Shown: positions 6,225 through 11,743 of the stretch, in pieces
How the letters are laid out: each line of letters starts with the position of its first letter
Position numbering within the stretch: position 1 is the first letter of the stretch
Source of the DNA: Gemmatimonadota bacterium
GTDB lineage: Bacteria; Gemmatimonadota; Gemmatimonadetes; Gemmatimonadales; GWC2-71-9
Assembly: GCA_029862935.1 (NCBI GenBank)
Contig: JAOTWK010000066.1
Coordinates: 1 to 11,743 of the forward strand
Reading direction: 5' to 3'
DNA length: 11,743 nt
Notes under the pieces: model-generated
Database searches by the model: none
The model's input: the letters and a program-made list of their open reading frames with translations, nothing else
What the model was told of the DNA's origin: nothing
Translations under genes and position numbers: made by a program

Positions 6225-6285
6225 GCCGTTTCAGTTCCTGCCGCCCTGCCGCCGTTTCAGTTCCTGCCCCCCTTGCCGCTGTCCC
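6225..6285 (-). repeat. Right inverted-repeat tract containing a 26-bp tandem duplication
   Basis: GCCGTTTCAGTTCCTGCC occurs twice with a 26-bp period (6225-6242 and 6251-6268). Each copy is followed by a related tail, GCCCTGCC and CCCCTTGCC. The complement of the tract is built of the same GGCGGCAG and GAAACGG elements as the left tract at 5706-5765. It ends at GTCCC (6281-6285), the mirror of the GGGAC at 5706-5710. Confidence 0.65.
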
Positions 6286-6311
6286 TAAGACCTTGCCCTC
6301 CAAAAGCTTAG

Positions 6312-8351
<2,040 letters not shown>

Positions 8352-8391
8352 GGAGGAGGGGGAGTAGGGCAGCGGGACAGGAGAAGCAGTA

Positions 8392-8471
8392 GACGACTCT
8401 GACGACTGAGGCGACGTGGACGACTACGGAGCCCGGCAGTCGTCTGGGTCGTCGTTGTCGTCACAGTTGTC
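8392..8471. repeat. Long imperfect hairpin of GACGAC/GTCGTC units after gyrB
   Basis: A 34-nt left arm (8392-8425) and a 34-nt right arm (8438-8471) surround a 12-nt loop (ACGGAGCCCGGC). By hand alignment 25 of 34 positions pair by Watson-Crick rules, and four of the nine mismatches are G-T. The arms are built from repeated GACGACT-like units. No T-run follows, so it is not a standard intrinsic terminator. It may protect the 3' end of the gyrB transcript, stop convergent traffic, or be a dispersed palindromic element. Confidence 0.6.
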
Positions 8472-8518
8472 ATGACCATCTTTGACCATCCCGTCCGTCC
8501 CATGTCATTCGCCCCCCC

Positions 8519-8547
8519 TTGACACATATTAACATAGCTATTAATCT
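8519..8547 (+). promoter_or_regulatory. Strong sigma-70-type promoter of the arsR/efflux cluster
   Basis: A perfect TTGACA (8519-8524) and TAATCT (8542-8547) are separated by 17 bp. The -10 box ends only 7 bases before the ATG at 8555, so transcription should begin at or within a base or so of the start codon, giving a leaderless message. No Shine-Dalgarno sequence exists upstream of that ATG, which fits. Confidence 0.7.
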
Positions 8548-8551
8548 ATGT
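8528..8551. promoter_or_regulatory. AT-rich operator-like inverted repeats over the arsR promoter
   Basis: Two overlapping inverted repeats occupy the spacer and -10 region: ATTAA (8528-8532) with TTAAT (8541-8545), and ACATAG (8532-8537) with CTATGT (8546-8551), each with an 8-bp gap. ArsR/SmtB repressors typically bind AT-rich imperfect palindromes overlapping their own promoters, so autorepression is likely. A related sequence (TAACATA, ATAGCTAT, TATTAAT) recurs at 8881-8911 over the tolC start. Confidence 0.5.
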
Positions 8552-8554
8552 CTT

Positions 8555-8860
8555 ATGCCGCGCTTACAACTGGTGCGCTCCATCAAGCCGACGGTCCTGG
8601 CTCGGGCAGCCGAAGTCATCAAGCTGCTGGGACACCCAGAGCGATTGAAGATCGTGGAGGTGCTCGAGCGGCGTGAGGCGACGGTCGGTGAGATCCAGGA
8701 CGCGGTGGATTTGCCCCAGGCCATCGTCTCACAGCATCTGGCAAAGATGCGTGGCTGTGACATCGTATCGGCGCGACGCGAGGGAAACCATGTGTACTAT
8801 CGGATCATGGAGCCAAAGGTGCACCACATTCTGCGTTGCATCCGCTCCTGTGACATGTAA
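8555..8860 (+). CDS. ArsR/SmtB-type winged-helix repressor of the adjacent efflux genes
   Basis: This 101-residue protein has the ArsR winged-helix layout. A first helix pair ends in AAEVIKLLGHPERLKIVEVLER (18-39), the helix-turn-helix covers about 43-67 (TVGEIQDAVDLPQAIVSQHLAKM), and the wing REGNHVYYRI is at 75-84. The classic ELCVCDL metal site of ArsR/SmtB in the first recognition-domain helix is missing. Three cysteines are present instead, C68 after the recognition helix and C95/C99 in the C-terminal helix (RCIRSC), which could bind a metal or form a thiol switch. The start chosen is ATG at 8555, next to the -10 box; the frame stays open upstream to 8519 but those codons would include the promoter. 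The gene is followed after 26 bases by tolC and is the likely local regulator of the pump. The inducer is unknown. Confidence 0.88.
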   Translation: MPRLQLVRSIKPTVLARAAEVIKLLGHPERLKIVEVLERREATVGEIQDAVDLPQAIVSQHLAKMRGCDIVSARREGNHVYYRIMEPKVHHILRCIRSCDM

Positions 8861-8886
8861 CGTCCTCTTTTTTTGATCTCTAACAT

Positions 8887-10209
8887 ATGAAAATAGCTAT
8901 ACTACTATTAATTGCCGGTCTGCAGGGAACCACACCGGACACGACATACCTGTCCATCGAGACGGCCATCGAACGCGCGCTCGAGGCGAACCCGGCACTG
9001 CGTGCCGCGCGGGCCACCGCCGACGCAGCCGGCGCCCTCCCGACTCAGGCAAGCCAGGCATTCTTGCCAACTATTGATCTCGGGTTGACCGGCGTCCGGA
9101 CCAACGATCCCGTCGCGGTCTTTGGCCTCAAGCTGCGCCAGGCCACGTTTGCCATGTCCGATTTCGACATCGGCGCGTTGAACAACCCGAATCCGTCGGG
9201 TGGATGGGACGCGGCTGTCACGGTGCAAATGCCCATCTTGGCACCGGAAGGGCTGTTCGGGTTCGCGGCGGCACGGAAGGCCGCGCGGGCCCAGAGCGCT
9301 GCGGCAAGCCGGGCAGCTGGGGCAAGCCAATTCCTGGTTATTCGGGCGTATTGGGACGCGCAGCTCGCGGCCCGGCAGGTGGAGGCGCTCGACAGCGCCC
9401 TCACGGCGGTACGCGCCCACCGCCGTCGCGCACAGGCAATGCGTGAGCAAGGGCTGGTCACCGGACTGGATGAGCGGCTCGCCGGATTGAAGGCATCCGA
9501 GCTCGAAGTACAGCGGTTGGCGACGGCGGCGCTCGCGGCCAACGCGGTGGGCGTCGTTCGAGCCATGCTGGTGCTCCCCGAAGGTGACGTCATTGTGCTG
9601 ACCGACTCGCTTCGCCTGGCCGCGCCGGGAGGAACGTGTGCCGCCGCCGACGCGACATGCGTCATCGATCAACGGGGCGACCTCGAAGCGTTCCGCCTCG
9701 GGGAGGCCGCTGCCCGTCTTGGTGTCAAACGCGCCTGGGCCTCGCAACTCCCTGCCGTCGCAGTGTTCGGGACGCTCGCACACCGGACCGCGAGCGCACC
9801 GTTCAGCGCCGGAAGTGGTGATTGGACCGTCGGCGTCGGGGTCACTTGGCCGATCCTCCGCGGGTTGGCCGGTGTCGGCGCCGTGCGCGCGGCCAAAGCC
9901 GAACATCGTGCGGCCTCGGCGCGCCGTGAGGCTGCCGAGCGGCAGGCGGCACTCGAGATCACGCAAGCCAGCGACATGCTAGAGGCCGCGCGGCAGCGTG
10001 TCGACGTCGCAGCACGGGCCGAAGTGGAGGCCCGGGAAGCCTTGGAGCAGGCGCGCCTCCGCTACCGCACCGGTGCAGCCCCCATCACCGAACTGCTCGA
10101 CGTCCAAGCGGCAACGACCACTACAACCCTGCATTACCTCGCGGCGCGCCGCGATCTGTTTGTCGCCAGCGCCGCCCTGGACCTCGCATATGGAGTGAAT
10201 GATCAATGA
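8887..10209 (+). CDS. TolC-family outer membrane efflux protein
   Basis: This 440-residue outer membrane factor is expected to form the trimeric channel of the tripartite pump encoded with it. A short signal peptide (MKIAILLLIAGLQG, 1-14) precedes the typical family start, a SIETAIERALEANPALRAA helix near 24-42. Alternating long helices follow, with the second internal repeat ending in the RYRTGAAPITELLDVQ element characteristic of TolC proteins. Two cysteines, C251 and C258, sit in the linker between the repeats and could form a disulfide. The first codons (AAA ATA GCT ATA CTA CTA TTA ATT) are AT-rich and unlike the rest of the gene; they coincide with operator-like sequence. No Shine-Dalgarno sequence is visible before ATG 8887. 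The TGA overlaps the ATG of the fusion protein gene (ATGA). Confidence 0.93.
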   Translation: MKIAILLLIAGLQGTTPDTTYLSIETAIERALEANPALRAARATADAAGALPTQASQAFLPTIDLGLTGVRTNDPVAVFGLKLRQATFAMSDFDIGALNNPNPSGGWDAAVTVQMPILAPEGLFGFAAARKAARAQSAAASRAAGASQFLVIRAYWDAQLAARQVEALDSALTAVRAHRRRAQAMREQGLVTGLDERLAGLKASELEVQRLATAALAANAVGVVRAMLVLPEGDVIVLTDSLRLAAPGGTCAAADATCVIDQRGDLEAFRLGEAAARLGVKRAWASQLPAVAVFGTLAHRTASAPFSAGSGDWTVGVGVTWPILRGLAGVGAVRAAKAEHRAASARREAAERQAALEITQASDMLEAARQRVDVAARAEVEAREALEQARLRYRTGAAPITELLDVQAATTTTTLHYLAARRDLFVASAALDLAYGVNDQ

Positions 10210-11207
10210 TTCGTCGTCTCCCGCTCGTCATCCTTTCCGCTGCGGCACTCGCGTGCGGCGGCGAGTCTCACGAAGCCACCCCGCCGCGAGCGATCCCGCC
10301 CAACACGTTGACCGTGCAGGCTGAATCGCTCACGGCGACAATGCCCGTGGAGGGCACGGTCGTCGCCCGTCAGCGCGCCGAGGTGACCACGCGGATGATG
10401 GCACGGATTACGAGCCTTCCTGTGGACGTGGGGACGCGTGTCCGTCAGGGCCACGTACTGGTCCGACTCGGCTCGGACGACATTGCGGCCAATCGTGCCA
10501 AGGTCGACGCGGCCGTGGCAGCGGCCACCGCCGCTCGGGACGAGGCCGCAAGGCATGCTGCCCGGATGGACACGCTGCTCGCTCAGGACGCCGTCGCGCA
10601 GGTCCAGCGGGACCAGGCTCGCCTCCAGCTCACGCAGGCCGCATCGCAGCTGCAGTTGGCCGAGGCGTCGAGGCGGGAGGTGGACGCCGCCGCCAGCTAC
10701 GCGACCATTCGGGCGCCGTTCAATGGCGTGGTGGTCGCACGGTACCACGATGTGGGTGACGTCGCGTCGCCAGGCATGTCGATCGTCGTTGTCGAGTCGG
10801 AAGGCCCACGTGACGCCGTCCTCGCCGTACCGCCCGACGTGGCAACCGGGCTCGCCGTCGGCCACACCATCCGTGTGCGTGCCGCCGACGGTGGCGTGAT
10901 CGAGGCGCCAGTGCGGGCCATTGCGGGCGGCGCAGATCCCTGGACACGCACGGTCGAGGTCAAAGCCGAACTACCCGCGGACTGGTCCACCGGGATTTCT
11001 GTAACCGCGTTCGTGCCGACCGGCACCTTCCAGGGAGTTGCCATTCCGGCGTCCGCCGTGCTGCGGCGGGGGGCGCTCACCGGGGTGCGGGTGGTCACTG
11101 CCGACGGGGTCGTCGTTCGGTGGGTCCGGTTGGGCCGCAGCGTCGACGGTGACAATCGTGTGCACGTCTTGAGCGGTCTCGAGAGTGGCGACCGGATCGT
11201 GCTATGA
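10206..11207 (+). CDS. RND efflux membrane fusion (periplasmic adaptor) protein, probable lipoprotein
   Basis: This 333-residue HlyD/AcrA-type adaptor links the RND pump to the TolC-type channel. The N-terminus is a lipoprotein-like signal with a cysteine at 17 (SAAALAC-GGE), so the mature protein is probably lipid-anchored. The lipoyl/barrel-sandwich halves lie near 46-90 (PVEGTVVARQRAEVTTRMMA and following) and 165-195 (ATIRAPFNGVVVARYHDVGD). A helical hairpin rich in alanine, glutamine and arginine lies between them, at about 95-160. A beta-barrel and membrane-proximal part (about 200-333) follows, ending IPASAVLRR...GLESGDRIVL. Both ends overlap neighbours by ATGA, so tolC, this gene and the pump gene are translationally coupled. 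The transported substrate cannot be told from the adaptor. Confidence 0.93.
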   Translation: MIRRLPLVILSAAALACGGESHEATPPRAIPPNTLTVQAESLTATMPVEGTVVARQRAEVTTRMMARITSLPVDVGTRVRQGHVLVRLGSDDIAANRAKVDAAVAAATAARDEAARHAARMDTLLAQDAVAQVQRDQARLQLTQAASQLQLAEASRREVDAAASYATIRAPFNGVVVARYHDVGDVASPGMSIVVVESEGPRDAVLAVPPDVATGLAVGHTIRVRAADGGVIEAPVRAIAGGADPWTRTVEVKAELPADWSTGISVTAFVPTGTFQGVAIPASAVLRRGALTGVRVVTADGVVVRWVRLGRSVDGDNRVHVLSGLESGDRIVL

Positions 11208-11743
11208 AGACGGGTCCGTCCGGCGCTATTGCGCAACGCTTTCTCAACTCGAAGCTGACGCCGCTCCTCACGGCGTTCGCGCTGGTGGTCGGCATCGGGG
11301 CGGTGATGTCGACACCTCGGGAGGAAGAGCCGCAGATCCGCGTCCCGATGATTGACGTCGCGGTCGGCTTGCCGGGTGCGAGCCCGCGCGAGGTCGAGCG
11401 CCGCCTGGTCGAGCCACTCGAGCGAGCGATCTGGGAAGTCCGCGATGTGGACTACGTGTACAGTGCCGCCCAGTCGGACGGCGCGATGGTGACGGCGCGT
11501 TTCAAAGTAGGGACTGAACCAGAAATCGCGCTCACCAGGCTGTACGGCAAACTCATGGCGAACATGGACAAGGTGCCGCATGGGGCGACACCGCCGTTCG
11601 TGACACTCCACGGCATCAACGAGGTTCCCATTCTCACGCTCACGCTCTCGGGCGGGAGTGACGCCGGTGACGGCTATCTGCTGCGCCAACAGGCTGTCGA
11701 ACTAGCAGCCGAACTCAAGCGCATTCCGGACGTGGCCGAGACA
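11204..11743 (+). CDS. RND efflux transporter permease subunit, N-terminal part only
   Basis: The first 180 codons of an AcrB-type inner-membrane pump, cut by the window end. After a cytoplasmic N-terminus comes the first transmembrane helix (about residues 19-37, LTPLLTAFALVVGIGAVMS). The RND-typical PREEEPQIRVPMIDV stretch follows (about 38-52). Next comes the start of the porter domain: PGASPREVERRLVEPLERAIWEV, then YVYSAAQSDGAMVTARFKVG, then VPHGATPPFV. The ATG overlaps the TGA of the adaptor gene (ATGA). Energy would come from the proton gradient; the proton-relay residues lie beyond the window. Substrate class (drug, solvent or metal) is not determined, although the linked ArsR-type regulator leaves metals or toxic inorganic ions possible. 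Confidence 0.93.
   Translation, partial: MKTGPSGAIAQRFLNSKLTPLLTAFALVVGIGAVMSTPREEEPQIRVPMIDVAVGLPGASPREVERRLVEPLERAIWEVRDVDYVYSAAQSDGAMVTARFKVGTEPEIALTRLYGKLMANMDKVPHGATPPFVTLHGINEVPILTLTLSGGSDAGDGYLLRQQAVELAAELKRIPDVAET

Larger units (their letters stand above)
5706..6285. mobile_element. Putative four-helix-bundle cassette bounded by G/C-rich inverted repeats
   Basis: The four-helix-bundle gene is enclosed by about 60-80 bp of related sequence in opposite orientation. On the left, 5706-5765 is made of GGCGGCAG-type units (GGGACGGCGGCAGGG, then ACGGAAACGGCGGCAG). On the right, 6225-6285 is built of the complement. A 21-nt block is perfectly inverted between 5745-5765 and 6235-6255. ACGGAAACGGCGGCAG on the left matches the complement ACTGAAACGGCGGCAG on the right with one difference. 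The outer ends, 5706-5718 and 6273-6285, match with two differences. The cassette separates dciA from gyrB, which are normally neighbours, and no transposase is present. The family is known from intervening sequences in 23S rRNA, where the ORF also lies between complementary flanks. Mobility is inferred from this layout, not shown. Confidence 0.5.

Noticed and set aside
6225..6276. Tandem repeat considered as a CRISPR remnant
   Set aside because: Two units separated by only 8 bases, no spacer-like unique sequence and no cas genes.
6285..6311. CTAAG ... CTTAG inverted repeat just upstream of the gyrB promoter
   Set aside because: Five-base arms with a 17-base gap are too weak to support an operator or terminator.
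8873..8903. TTGATC-N19-TATACT as a separate tolC promoter
   Set aside because: The spacing is 2 bp too long and the -10 box lies inside the signal-peptide codons, so a transcript from it would miss the start. I treat the AT-rich sequence as operator-like instead.

Overview
The window is GC-rich (low 60s percent by eye), with densely packed genes that often overlap at their start and stop codons, and with frequent GTG and TTG starts. The gene order recF - DUF721/dciA - gyrB is a chromosomal housekeeping arrangement. Together with multihaem respiration, Ig-like lipoprotein domains and an RND pump, it suggests a Gram-negative, high-GC environmental bacterium. Gemmatimonadota is my best guess, but this is inferred from style and was not tested by any search.

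Layout. (1) Positions 156-3297, minus strand: a four-gene operon encoding a membrane-anchored octahaem cytochrome c, a Tat-exported ferredoxin with four [4Fe-4S] sites, an NrfD/PsrC-type quinone-reactive membrane protein, and a small zinc-ribbon membrane protein. The first two junctions are an overlap (TGATG) and a 3-nt gap, and the last is an overlap (TAATG). No molybdoenzyme or other catalytic subunit is present, so the module most likely passes electrons between the quinone pool and periplasmic carriers. (2) Positions 3298-3427: a divergent intergenic region holding two tandem CTTC/GAAG palindromes and a TATACT box. (3) Positions 3428-4303, plus strand: an O6-methylguanine-DNA methyltransferase fused in frame to a membrane segment and an Ig-like extracytoplasmic domain. 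(4) Positions 4314-8351, plus strand: recF, a DUF721/DciA protein starting at a TTG inside the end of recF, a four-helix-bundle protein gene, and gyrB. The four-helix-bundle gene is flanked by G/C-rich inverted repeats, as though inserted between dciA and gyrB. gyrB has its own promoter, and its leader contains a hairpin plus T-run that looks like an intrinsic terminator. (5) Positions 8352-8554: a long imperfect hairpin, then a strong sigma-70-like promoter with AT-rich operator-like sequence. (6) Positions 8555-11743, plus strand: an ArsR-type repressor, probably on a leaderless transcript, followed by a TolC-type outer membrane factor, an RND membrane fusion protein and the start of an RND pump that runs off the window. 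The last three genes are joined by ATGA overlaps.

Most functional units are recognisable families. The points most worth a second look are the inverted-repeat-flanked four-helix-bundle cassette, the methyltransferase/Ig-domain fusion, the attenuator-like structure in the gyrB leader, and the operator-like sequence shared by the arsR promoter and the tolC start.
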